Shown here in pieces: positions 57,401 to 64,000 of a stretch of DNA of 64,000 bases. Below the pieces are notes generated by a model. It was not told where the DNA came from. It made no database searches and saw only the letters and a list, made by a program, of their open reading frames with translations. The stretch comes from Phocaeicola faecicola. GTDB lineage: Bacteria; Bacteroidota; Bacteroidia; Bacteroidales; Bacteroidaceae. Within the stretch, counting starts at the first letter, position 1, and every line of letters starts with the position of its first letter. A program made the position numbers and the translations under genes. The stretch lies in the NCBI RefSeq assembly GCF_013618865.1, contig NZ_JABSOE010000003.1:1-64000 (forward strand), in the 5' to 3' direction.

Positions 57401-57895
57401 TTACAATTGGCATTATATTTTCAGTAATACAAATGTAAACATTATTATTTACATATACAAATTTACATTTATAAAAACTAATTCATATATTATCTTTTCA
57501 TTCTTTACATTTGTAATAGCCACAACCGTACACATTTGTAAATGTATAAAAATAAATTAAGATATTCACTTTAACGAATTCCTACAAATAACTGATTATA
57601 TCAATATTATATATTATAAAATAAAAGAAATCCGAGAATTAGCGAACATTTGGCACATTCTCCGATTTTCCTTTAAAGTACTACCTATATAATAAACTTT
57701 ACTAGACTGGTTTACAAATTATTAATCATAATCTTTCCATGCGGATATTATTTCATTTACATATGCGAATTTTACATCTCTATAATTACACCAAAAAAGA
57801 GAATTATTTCCAAAAATAGATAAAATTTACATCTGTATCATCTTTCTATTTACATACATACAAAACAAGGGAAATAACAAATGTAAATCGATACA
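57400..57895. repeat. Repeated TTTACAT/ATGTAAA motifs upstream of the XRE gene
   Basis: Nine exact copies of TTTACAT or its complement are found at 57433, 57448, 57462, 57504, 57756, 57771, 57826, 57849 and 57881 (first base), in two clusters. Several extend to a TTACANNTGTAA dyad, most clearly at 57504-57516 (TTTACATTTGTAA). Near-matches are at 57400 and 57711, and a related dyad ACATTTGTAAATGT is at 57532. Adjacent copies are 14-15 bp apart three times. The region is extremely AT-rich. The likely reading is a set of operators for the XRE protein, but this is inference. Confidence 0.7.
57628..57668. repeat. Hairpin between the two repeat clusters
   Basis: AAATCCGAGAAT (57628-57639) pairs with ATTCTCCGATTT (57657-57668) with one central mismatch; T-rich sequence follows on the plus strand. 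It may be a terminator or a spacer between the two clusters of TTTACAT sites. Confidence 0.5.
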
Positions 57896-58311
57896 TTTAT
57901 ACATAAGAAACGAAGAAAATTACGAAATCGCCTTAATTTTTCACTGCCCCCACTTTCTCCTGCAACCTTTGCTGCCACTCCCCCACCATCCTTTTATCAC
58001 GACCTCTACCCTTTTGATCCGGATATCGGATCGGGAAGCCTGAAGTTCATCGGACCGATGGTTCGCCGGACTTTCTTCAGCCAGCCTTCAGCTTTTCCTT
58101 TTTTCTCCCCGGACACCCCGTTTTACCCGCTTTCGTGAGATTTGAAAATTCACGGATAAAAGCACACTCGCTCTCAAATTCTGCAATCTCATTGCTGTCC
58201 ATGAAGCCCCCAAAAAAACATCAGTCAAAACGCCATTAAAACAACCGTTCCTTCCACCGTTCTTCCGGAGGTCTCCGAATTCCCTGATGCCCTCTTTTCA
58301 TCACCGGAAGG

Positions 58312-58363
58312 ACGAAAAAAATCAGGAGGAAAGACAGCCTTTCATATCCGTCTTTCCTCCTGA
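58312..58363 (-). terminator. Terminator of holA-side transcription
   Basis: TCAGGAGGAAAGAC (58322-58335) pairs perfectly with GTCTTTCCTCCTGA (58350-58363). An A-run at 58315-58321 gives a U-tract on the minus strand. It lies 38 bp beyond the holA stop. Confidence 0.9.
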
Positions 58364-58400
58364 CCTTAGTCCAATCTTCTTTCCCTATGGAAAAGAAAAA

Positions 58401-59417
58401 TCAATGCAGGATCACATACACCAATTCCTTCAGCAAATCCCCATCCGACATGGACGAGTTATCGATACCTTTCGATTTCGCATCGCAGGTTCTGATAGCC
58501 TCAATAATCTGCATAACCTTTATTCCTTTGTAGCGCCTCATTGCCGCCATATACTCACGCGACTGCCACGGCGAGCGAAGTCCCAGCTGTGCAGCAATAC
58601 CCTGCTCCGTTTTTTCGGGAGCATAATACGCCAGCATCAGGTTCGAGAAGAAATTAAACAGAACCGCCAAGGTCAGCTGCAATGGATTATTCTTGGGATT
58701 ATCGTTAAAATATTTTACTATCCGATTAGCCTTGAGCACATCCTTTTCAATCAGTGCGCTTCGCAATTCAAAATTATTATAATCCTTGCTGATGCCGATA
58801 TTCCGTTCAATCTGCTCAGGAGTAATCCGGGTAGCCCCCGGCGGAAGCGTGATAATTAATTTTTCCAATTCTCCGGCCAGACGGTTCAAATCCGTACCCA
58901 CAAACTCCGCGATCATTTCCGAAGCCTTGGGTTCGATTTCCACCTTCTTCCGCTTCAAGAAAGAAGAAATAAAGCCCGGAAGCTGCGTATCCTTGAGTTT
59001 TTTGGATTCAAACAGCACCCCTGCTTTTTCGATTTCAGCCGTGATTTTTTTCCGCCGGTCCAACGTACCGTGCTTATAACAGAACACCAGAATGGTAGAC
59101 AACAAAGGCTTCTGCAGGTAATACACCAGGTCTTCCATCCCTTTCAGTCCCTGCGCCTCCTTCACTACGATTACCTGATGTTCCGACATCATCGGATACC
59201 GTTTTGCCGCGTTGATCACCCCGGCCATATCCGTATCAGCCCCGTACAGAACCGTCAGATTAAACTCCTTTTCGACCTCCGACAAGACTGTATCCATGAT
59301 ATAATCCGAGATCCGGTCAATATAGTAATCCTCTTCCCCCATCAGAAAATAGACAGGAGAATACACCCGGTTCTTCAGATTACGGACAATCTCTTCGTAA
59401 GTTATTTCCTTAGCCAT
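58401..59417 (-). CDS. holA: DNA polymerase III subunit delta
   Basis: The 338-residue protein is the clamp-loader delta subunit: MAKEITYEEIVRNLKNRVYS, then SPVYFLMGEEDYYIDRISDY, with the AAA-like fold and the C-terminal collar helices (LRSPWQSREYMAAMRRY). It opens the sliding clamp during loading. It lies 8 bp after the AMP nucleosidase gene, so the two are probably co-transcribed. Confidence 0.92.
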   Translation of the reverse strand: MAKEITYEEIVRNLKNRVYSPVYFLMGEEDYYIDRISDYIMDTVLSEVEKEFNLTVLYGADTDMAGVINAAKRYPMMSEHQVIVVKEAQGLKGMEDLVYYLQKPLLSTILVFCYKHGTLDRRKKITAEIEKAGVLFESKKLKDTQLPGFISSFLKRKKVEIEPKASEMIAEFVGTDLNRLAGELEKLIITLPPGATRITPEQIERNIGISKDYNNFELRSALIEKDVLKANRIVKYFNDNPKNNPLQLTLAVLFNFFSNLMLAYYAPEKTEQGIAAQLGLRSPWQSREYMAAMRRYKGIKVMQIIEAIRTCDAKSKGIDNSSMSDGDLLKELVYVILH

Positions 59418-59425
59418 TATTCCAG

Positions 59426-60202
59426 TTACCAGTCAAATTTCAGATGCTTAACCGTCTTCTTCTCGTCTACAATCATCCGCAGCGCATCGATACCGATCTC
59501 GACATGTTCGTGCACGTATTTCTTGGTCACCATCGAGTCACTCTTGTCGGTTTTCACACCCTCCGGAATCATCGGCTGATCGGATACCAGCAACAGCGCC
59601 CCGGTAGGAATGTGATTCGCAAAGCCCGTAGTAAACAGCGTAGCCGTCTCCATATCCACGGCCATTGCGCGGGTCTTGAGCAGATACTCCTTGAAGTTGT
59701 CGTCATGCTCCCAGATACGGCGGTTGGTCGTATACACCGTACCGGTCCAATAATCCCGAGAGTGGTCACGGATGGCCGAAGAAACCGCACGCTGCAGCAT
59801 AAATGCCGGCAAGGCAGGCACCTCAGGCGGATAATAATCGTTCGAAGTACCCTCACCACGGATGGCCGCAATCGGCAGAATCAAATCCCCGATCTGATTC
59901 TTCTTGCTGATACCCCCACATTTACCCAGGAACAGACAAGCCTTCGGATGCACCGCACTCAACAAGTCCATGATAATCGCCGCATTGGGACTACCCATTC
60001 CGAAATTAATGATGGTAATTCCCTCGGCATGTGCAGAAATCATATTGGCATCACGGCCCAGAACCGGAACGTTAAAACGTTCGGCAAATATCTCCACATA
60101 GTTATTAAAATTGGTCAGCAAAATATATTCACCGAAATCCTCTAGTCGACGTTTTGTGTAGCGTGGCAGCCAGTTAGCCACAATTTCTGCTTTCGTTTTC
60201 AT
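59426..60202 (-). CDS. amn: AMP nucleosidase
   Basis: The 258-residue enzyme has the nucleoside-phosphorylase-like fold with IINFGMGSPNAAIIMDLLS, LFLGKCGGISKKNQIGDLIL, AIRGEGTSNDYYPPE and AVDMETATLFTTGF. This is the short Bacteroidetes form of Amn, which splits AMP to adenine and ribose 5-phosphate. It is divergent from the HSDR_N gene across a 57-bp region and upstream of holA. Confidence 0.93.
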   Translation of the reverse strand: MKTKAEIVANWLPRYTKRRLEDFGEYILLTNFNNYVEIFAERFNVPVLGRDANMISAHAEGITIINFGMGSPNAAIIMDLLSAVHPKACLFLGKCGGISKKNQIGDLILPIAAIRGEGTSNDYYPPEVPALPAFMLQRAVSSAIRDHSRDYWTGTVYTTNRRIWEHDDNFKEYLLKTRAMAVDMETATLFTTGFANHIPTGALLLVSDQPMIPEGVKTDKSDSMVTKKYVHEHVEIGIDALRMIVDEKKTVKHLKFDW

Positions 60203-60212
60203 AATCTTTTCG

Positions 60213-60220
60213 TACTTTTG
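60213..60220 (+). promoter_or_regulatory. -7 element TACTTTTG upstream of the HSDR_N gene
   Basis: A TAnnTTTG match lies 39 bp before the ATG at 60260. A TTTC at 60191-60194 is 18 bp upstream and may serve as a weak -33 box; it lies within the 5' end of amn. Confidence 0.5.
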
Positions 60221-60259
60221 TGTAAAATAACAAGTATCTATTATTGCAAATTTAATAAA

Positions 60260-60718
60260 ATGTTAGCATTAAACTTACCAAGTTTCCCACTTAAAATCAC
60301 CAATAGAGAAGGAAAAAGATACATTTTCGACACTTTACGCAAAAAATACGTCGCCCTGACCCCCGAAGAATGGGTCCGGCAGCACTTCACCCACTACCTG
60401 CTTGCTTACAAAGGATACCCCCAGGGACTCCTTGCAAACGAGATTCAGATCAACCTGAACGGCACCCGGAAGAGATGCGACACCGTGCTGTACCGCAGAG
60501 ACCTTTCGGCCCTGATGATTGTGGAATACAAGGCTCCCAGCGTAGAGATTACCCAAGCCGTCTTCGACCAGATTACCCGCTACAACATGGTCTTGCGCGT
60601 CAAATACCTGATTGTCACCAACGGGCTCCAGCACTACTGCTGCCGGATAGACTACCGCACACAGACGTATACCTTCCTGCCCTCGATTCCTGATTATCCG
60701 TCACTCGAAACCGAATAA
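60260..60718 (+). CDS. Standalone HSDR_N / PD-(D/E)XK nuclease-like protein
   Basis: The 152-residue protein begins MLALNLPSFPLKITNREGKR and YIFDTLRKKYVALTPEEWVR, the signature of the type I restriction enzyme R-protein N-terminal domain family. The nuclease core is visible as KRCDTVLYRRDLSALMIVEY followed by KAPS (D and ExK). No helicase, HsdM or HsdS is nearby, so it is not a restriction system. It is conserved as a solitary gene in Bacteroidetes; a DNA-repair role would suit the neighbouring holA, but this is inference. Confidence 0.85.
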   Translation: MLALNLPSFPLKITNREGKRYIFDTLRKKYVALTPEEWVRQHFTHYLLAYKGYPQGLLANEIQINLNGTRKRCDTVLYRRDLSALMIVEYKAPSVEITQAVFDQITRYNMVLRVKYLIVTNGLQHYCCRIDYRTQTYTFLPSIPDYPSLETE

Positions 60719-60776
60719 ACAGTACCGGCCTCCGTACGGCTTTTACAGGCCCAGGCAGACACAGGCCGGAACAACA

Positions 60777-60824
60777 AAGGAGCATCCGCTGCCCATCCTG
60801 CGATGCAAGCAGCGAATGCTCCTT
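60777..60824. terminator. Terminator between the HSDR_N and zinc-ribbon genes
   Basis: AAGGAGCATCCGCTGC (60777-60792) pairs with GCAGCGAATGCTCCTT (60809-60824) with one mismatch, followed by ATTTAT. It sits between the HSDR_N stop at 60718 and the convergent zinc-ribbon gene. Confidence 0.8.
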
Positions 60825-60882
60825 ATTTATGCTACTATCTACGGAAGAATCCCCCGCAGCTTCTTTCATTCCACGCCCGGAA

Positions 60883-61674
60883 TTACTTGATTTTAGTTTC
60901 CAGATGCTTTTCTGCAACCACACCTGCCAATTCAGGGTCGATCATGATACGGCCACAGTATTCGCAAACGATGATTTTCTTTCTCATACGGATATCCATC
61001 TGCTTCTGAGGCGGAATCTTGTTGAAGCAACCGCCACACGCATCACGCTGTACGTAAGTGATACCCAGTCCGTTGCGTGAGTTCTTGCGGATACGCTTGA
61101 AAGCCTGAAGCAAACGAGGTTCGAAAGTTGTTTCCAGGTTCTTCACCTTGTCTCTCAACTTTTCTTCCTCCTGTTTGGTTTCCGCTACGATCTCGTCAAG
61201 CTCGTTCTTCTTCACTTCCAGGTCCTTCTTTCTTTCTTCCAGTGCATGCTCGCTCTTCACGATATCCTCTTCCTTCGACTTGATGGAAGCCGTATATTCA
61301 CGGATACGCTTTTCGCAGAGTTCCACTTCCAGGCTCTGGAACTCGATTTCCTTGGTCAGCACGTCATATTCGCGGTTGTTGCGCACATTATCCTGCTGAG
61401 CCTTATACTTTTCGATAGAAGTCTTTGCCGTTTCGATCTCAATCTTCTTGGCAGCTACATTCGACTTCAGCTCCTCAATTTCCGACTTGATTTTCTCGAT
61501 ACGAGTACCCAAGCCTTCCACTTCGTCCTTCAAGTCCTGAACTTCCAAAGGCAGTTCACCTCTCAAAGTCTTGATTTTGTCGATTTCAGACAACATGGTC
61601 TGCAACTGATACAGTGCTTTCAGTTTTTCCTCAACGCTCAATTCGCTCGGATCTTTTTTTGCTTCTTTAGCCAT
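60883..61674 (-). CDS. Coiled-coil protein with C4 zinc ribbon
   Basis: The 263-residue protein is a long alpha-helical coiled coil (about residues 10-200, dense in Glu/Lys/Leu heptads such as IEKIKSEIEELKSNVAAKKI) ending in a zinc ribbon with CGGC and, 22 residues on, CEYCGR. This is the bacterial zf-RING_7/CT398-like family of unknown function. It lies 6 bp after the Nif3 gene in a conserved pair. Confidence 0.92.
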   Translation of the reverse strand: MAKEAKKDPSELSVEEKLKALYQLQTMLSEIDKIKTLRGELPLEVQDLKDEVEGLGTRIEKIKSEIEELKSNVAAKKIEIETAKTSIEKYKAQQDNVRNNREYDVLTKEIEFQSLEVELCEKRIREYTASIKSKEEDIVKSEHALEERKKDLEVKKNELDEIVAETKQEEEKLRDKVKNLETTFEPRLLQAFKRIRKNSRNGLGITYVQRDACGGCFNKIPPQKQMDIRMRKKIIVCEYCGRIMIDPELAGVVAEKHLETKIK

Positions 61675-61680
61675 AAACGA

Positions 61681-62775
61681 TTACAAATAATTAATTGGAT
61701 TCGTATTTACGGAGGTCATTTCCACCTTCAGTCCCGGAAATACATCCTTTATAATTGAATAAAAAATTTCCTTGGTATACTGTTCACTCTCATAATGACC
61801 GATTTCGGCCACCAGAATGTCTTTCTCGTAATTGAAATACTCGTGGTACTTCACCTCACCCGTGAGGAACACATCGGCACGGCTGGCTACGGCACGCGGC
61901 AACAGAAACGCTCCGGATCCCCCGCACAGGGCCACAGTCCGGATCTTCCGGTCCTGAAAACGGGAATGTTTCACACAGCCCACCTCAAACAGGTCCTTGA
62001 TACGGCCCAGAAACGCCCTTTCCTCCTCGGCCTCAGGCAATTCACCGACCACTCCGGCACCCACCTGACTCCATTCATTCTGCAAAGGATAGAAATCATA
62101 AGCCGGTTCTTCATACGGATGCGCCTGTATCAGGGCGGCAGTCACCTGCCTTCTCAGATAAGCCGGCAGAATGGTCTCTATCCGCGTCTCGCACTCCTCG
62201 TGCACCACTCCCTGCGTACCGCAGTACGGATGCGTACCTTCTCCGGCACGGAACGTACCCTTTCCTTCCACGTTATAGCTGCAGGAATCATAATTGCCGA
62301 TACATCCGCAGCCCGCCTCGAACAGCGCCTTACGCACCTCGTCGGCCCGGTCAGCCGGAACAAAGGTCACCAGCTTGAGCAACGCCGCTTCCTTCGGTTC
62401 CAGGATACGCACGTTCTTCAGTCCGATCTTCTCCGCAATCTTATAGTTCACTCCCTGCGGAGCATTGTCCAGATTGGTATGCATGGAGAAAATCACGATA
62501 TCGTGCTTGATGGCCTTCATGATACAGCGTTCCACATAGTCACGCCCCGTCAGCGACTTATATCCCTTAAAAATCAGCGGATGATGCGACACAATCAGGT
62601 TATACCCCCTCTCGATGGCCTCATCTACCACTGCTTCGGTCACGTCCAGACACAACAAAGCCCCTGTAGCTTCCGCGTCTGTCAATCCTACTTGCAGTCC
62701 GGCATTGTCAAATCCGTCCTGCAATGGCAGAGGCGCGAACATCTCAAGGGCAGTTACAAATTCCTTAATTTTCAT
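61681..62775 (-). CDS. Nif3-like dinuclear metal-centre protein
   Basis: The 364-residue protein is a Nif3 family member: NAGLQVG near residue 25, LCLDVTEAVVDEAIERGYNL, VSHHPLIFKGYKSL (His pair) and the late GSGAFLLPRA and HYESEQ. A PII-like insert domain of about 100 residues lies in the middle (LVTFVPADRADEVRKALFEA), giving the long form. Biochemical role is disputed. Start at 62775 (MKIKEFVTALEMFAPL) is preferred over 62838. It is co-transcribed with the zinc-ribbon gene. Confidence 0.93.
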   Translation of the reverse strand: MKIKEFVTALEMFAPLPLQDGFDNAGLQVGLTDAEATGALLCLDVTEAVVDEAIERGYNLIVSHHPLIFKGYKSLTGRDYVERCIMKAIKHDIVIFSMHTNLDNAPQGVNYKIAEKIGLKNVRILEPKEAALLKLVTFVPADRADEVRKALFEAGCGCIGNYDSCSYNVEGKGTFRAGEGTHPYCGTQGVVHEECETRIETILPAYLRRQVTAALIQAHPYEEPAYDFYPLQNEWSQVGAGVVGELPEAEEERAFLGRIKDLFEVGCVKHSRFQDRKIRTVALCGGSGAFLLPRAVASRADVFLTGEVKYHEYFNYEKDILVAEIGHYESEQYTKEIFYSIIKDVFPGLKVEMTSVNTNPINYL

Positions 62776-62795
62776 GTTACGCGAAAATTTATATG

Positions 62796-62803
62796 CAAAG
62801 GTA
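62796..62803 (-). promoter_or_regulatory. -7 element TACCTTTG upstream of the Nif3 gene
   Basis: A minus-strand TAnnTTTG match lies 20 bp before the Nif3 ATG. TTTG motifs further upstream are at 12 and 16 bp, not the standard 19-21. Confidence 0.5.
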
Positions 62804-62859
62804 ATAAAATTCCGACAAACAAAAAAGCGAATCGGCACGAAAAGCGATAAAAATCACAG

Positions 62860-62892
62860 ATTGCGGGAGGCCCGGAAAGGGCTTCCCGCAAT
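62860..62892 (-). terminator. Hairpin after the MATE remnant
   Basis: ATTGCGGGAGGCCC (62860-62873) pairs with GGGCTTCCCGCAAT (62879-62892) with one wobble around a 5-base loop. It is 44 bp past the stop of the MATE remnant, and a short T-stretch follows on the minus strand. Confidence 0.8.
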
Positions 62893-62936
62893 GCCATTGG
62901 TCCGGACTTCCAAATGTCTTTGCTTCGGATTTCCTT

Positions 62937-63407
62937 TCACCGGAACGCTCCGGGAACACTCACCCGGCTCTTCATTCTTCCATACAATACATAAGCCACG
63001 ATGCAGCAGGTCGTCAGTATCTCCGACAATGCAAGTGCCAGCCATATTCCCTTAGCCCCCAGTAGCAGAGGCAGTCCCATAAAACTCGGAACAAGGAAGA
63101 CCAGTCCCCTGGCCAGCGCAAAGCAAACGGACGGCCTTACCCTCTCCACACTCTGGTAATACCCTATGACGGCCAGATTGATAATAAAGAAGACAAAGGC
63201 CACAGAAAAATACGGGAAGCCTTCCACCGCTATCCGGGCAGCCTCTCCCTCACCGGCAATGAAGAGCGAGACCAGCCACTGGGGACAGCACGTAAACATG
63301 GCAGCCACCACCGCTCCGCACACCAGCGCCGTCACGACGGCAATCCGCTCCGTATCCCTGCCCCGTTTGTACAGTATACATTCGTTTGCTATTCCCCATT
63401 TTCGCAT
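62937..63407 (-). pseudogene. MATE-family transporter remnant (C-terminal third only)
   Basis: The 156 residues match only the last three or four helices of a MATE multidrug transporter (IAVVTALVCGAVVAAMFTCC; ILTTCCIVAYVLYGRMKSRV). A full member is about 440 residues. The frame begins at 63407, immediately after the U-tract of a terminator hairpin (63415-63455), with no ribosome-binding site, and its first 18 residues do not resemble MATE. The 5' part has therefore been lost by deletion. Its own downstream terminator (62860) is intact. Confidence 0.8.
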
Positions 63408-63455
63408 AAAAAAAGCCGGATAAGATGATGGAACAGTCCACTCATCTTATCCGGC
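63408..63455 (-). terminator. Rho-independent terminator, minus strand
   Basis: GCCGGATAAGATGA (63415-63428) pairs perfectly with TCATCTTATCCGGC (63442-63455), and an A-run at 63408-63414 gives a U-tract on the minus strand. It probably ends transcription of the gene at 63647, 190 bp upstream on that strand, and it directly abuts the MATE remnant. Confidence 0.9.
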
Positions 63456-63646
63456 CCTATCTTTAGCCCTCCGATGCGGATAAAATCTTTTATCAACTCT
63501 TTCTGTTGATTACGGACGCAAAAATGGGTCTTTTATGCGACATATACAAATTATTTCCGTCTTTTTTTGTTCCGGCACTTCGGCATGTCATCCGCATCCA
63601 GGGTTATCCCGTTGAGGCTTCCCCCGCTCACCTTTCCACAATCGGC

Positions 63647-64000
63647 CTACTTGAACACATACCAGTTGCAGCCATAAGGTGGAATTTCAATTTCCAGCGT
63701 AAGCGAATAGTCCCTGTTCAACGACCTCTTCACTTTGTTCCCCTTCGAATCATGCACCCATACCTGGCCGGTCAGTCCCGTATAATACAAAGGAACACTG
63801 ATCACCCTCCGGACCGCTTCCGGCAGGGGATTATAAACCATCAGCAGTCCTTTTTCATCTATCGACGGATTCACATGCACAAAACCATCCCAGTCCGTAC
63901 CGTCCGGGCGCCTCAGGTGCACCAGGTCCGAATCCAGAATCTGCCGGTGAGCCTTGTAAAAGTCAACCCACTTCTTCACAACCGCTTTCGTCTCAGGAGC
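63647..64000 (-). CDS. C-terminal part of a probable carbohydrate-active protein (runs off the window)
   Basis: The 117 visible residues run from the window edge to the stop at 63647. They comprise a helical piece (VVKKWVDFYKAHRQILDSDL) and then a beta-rich domain (DEKGLLMVYNPLPEAVRRVI; LTLEIEIPPYGCNWYVFK). This resembles the end of a glycoside-hydrolase-like protein in which the last domain is a beta-sandwich (KGLLMVYNP is common there), but no family is claimed. The N-terminal portion is outside the window. Confidence 0.5.
   Translation of the reverse strand, partial: APETKAVVKKWVDFYKAHRQILDSDLVHLRRPDGTDWDGFVHVNPSIDEKGLLMVYNPLPEAVRRVISVPLYYTGLTGQVWVHDSKGNKVKRSLNRDYSLTLEIEIPPYGCNWYVFK

Larger units (their letters stand above)
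57401..58400. other. 1-kb intergenic region upstream of the XRE gene
   Basis: This is the largest gap in the window. From 57401 to 57930 it is extremely AT-rich and carries the TTTACAT clusters and a hairpin. From about 57930 to 58290 it changes to pyrimidine-rich, mixed-composition DNA with short dyads (58016-58032, 58049-58059, 58040-58080) and a T-rich tail. The holA terminator ends it (58312-58363). No gene is supported. Confidence 0.6.

Noticed and set aside
57400-57930. Replication origin with iterons
   Set aside because: AT-richness and repeats fit, but no DnaA-box (TTATNCACA) was seen, and no dnaA or Rep gene is nearby; kept only as an alternative.

Overview
The window reads as ordinary chromosome of a gut Bacteroidales, most like Bacteroides or Phocaeicola. 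The evidence is a complete aerotolerance (Bat) operon, a serine palmitoyltransferase of the Bacteroides type, the Bacteroidetes-only DUF4295 gene beside rpmB/rpmG, DUF3078 and GH43 proteins, and promoters of the form TAnnTTTG rather than TATAAT. No tRNA, rRNA, CRISPR array or intact insertion sequence was seen.

Layout. 1-0.8 kb: the 3' tip of an unknown gene, a 19-bp inverted repeat over a promoter, and two tiny membrane proteins. 0.9-6.1 kb: a secreted GH43 glycosidase, a metallophosphoesterase broken by one stop codon, an MBL-Nudix fusion, an arginase-fold protein and an Hsp20. 6.5-10.8 kb: fabK, the GTPase yihA, a TRIC-type channel and a DUF3078 outer-membrane protein. 11-17 kb: pyrG-yidC and an S9 peptidase lipoprotein. 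17-27.8 kb: a UspA protein, a small DNA-binding protein, a PAP2 phosphatase and the Bat operon (moxR, DUF58, BatD-like, batA, batB, batC, batD, batE). 28-36.6 kb: two HU-type proteins (one fused to LysM), rimO, ftsY, an HD hydrolase on the other strand, DUF4295, rpmG, rpmB, cinA, tsaD and map. 36.7-43.4 kb: MgtC-like, HAD hydrolase, DUF2148, an outer-membrane-like protein, and divergent serine palmitoyltransferase and lipid kinase genes, then a tRNA methyltransferase. 43.6-56.9 kb: lon, tgt, a LptF/LptG permease, cbiA, a YycJ-type hydrolase, dapA, ligA, trmD, pyrD-pyrK. 57-63 kb: an XRE regulator with a long repeat-filled upstream region, holA, amn, an HSDR_N nuclease-like protein, a zinc-ribbon protein and a Nif3 protein. 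The end holds a MATE remnant and the 3' part of a probable carbohydrate-active gene.

Most of this is housekeeping: CTP and pyrimidine synthesis, membrane insertion and SRP targeting, tRNA and ribosome modification, replication and repair, proteolysis. The most unusual signal is the roughly 500-bp, very AT-rich region upstream of the XRE regulator at 57.4 kb, which carries nine exact TTTACAT/ATGTAAA copies plus near-matches. Other points worth following are cbiA without its glutaminase residues, tgt without its zinc cysteines, the MBL-Nudix and HU-LysM fusions, the sphingolipid enzyme facing a lipid kinase, and two broken genes (metallophosphoesterase and MATE).
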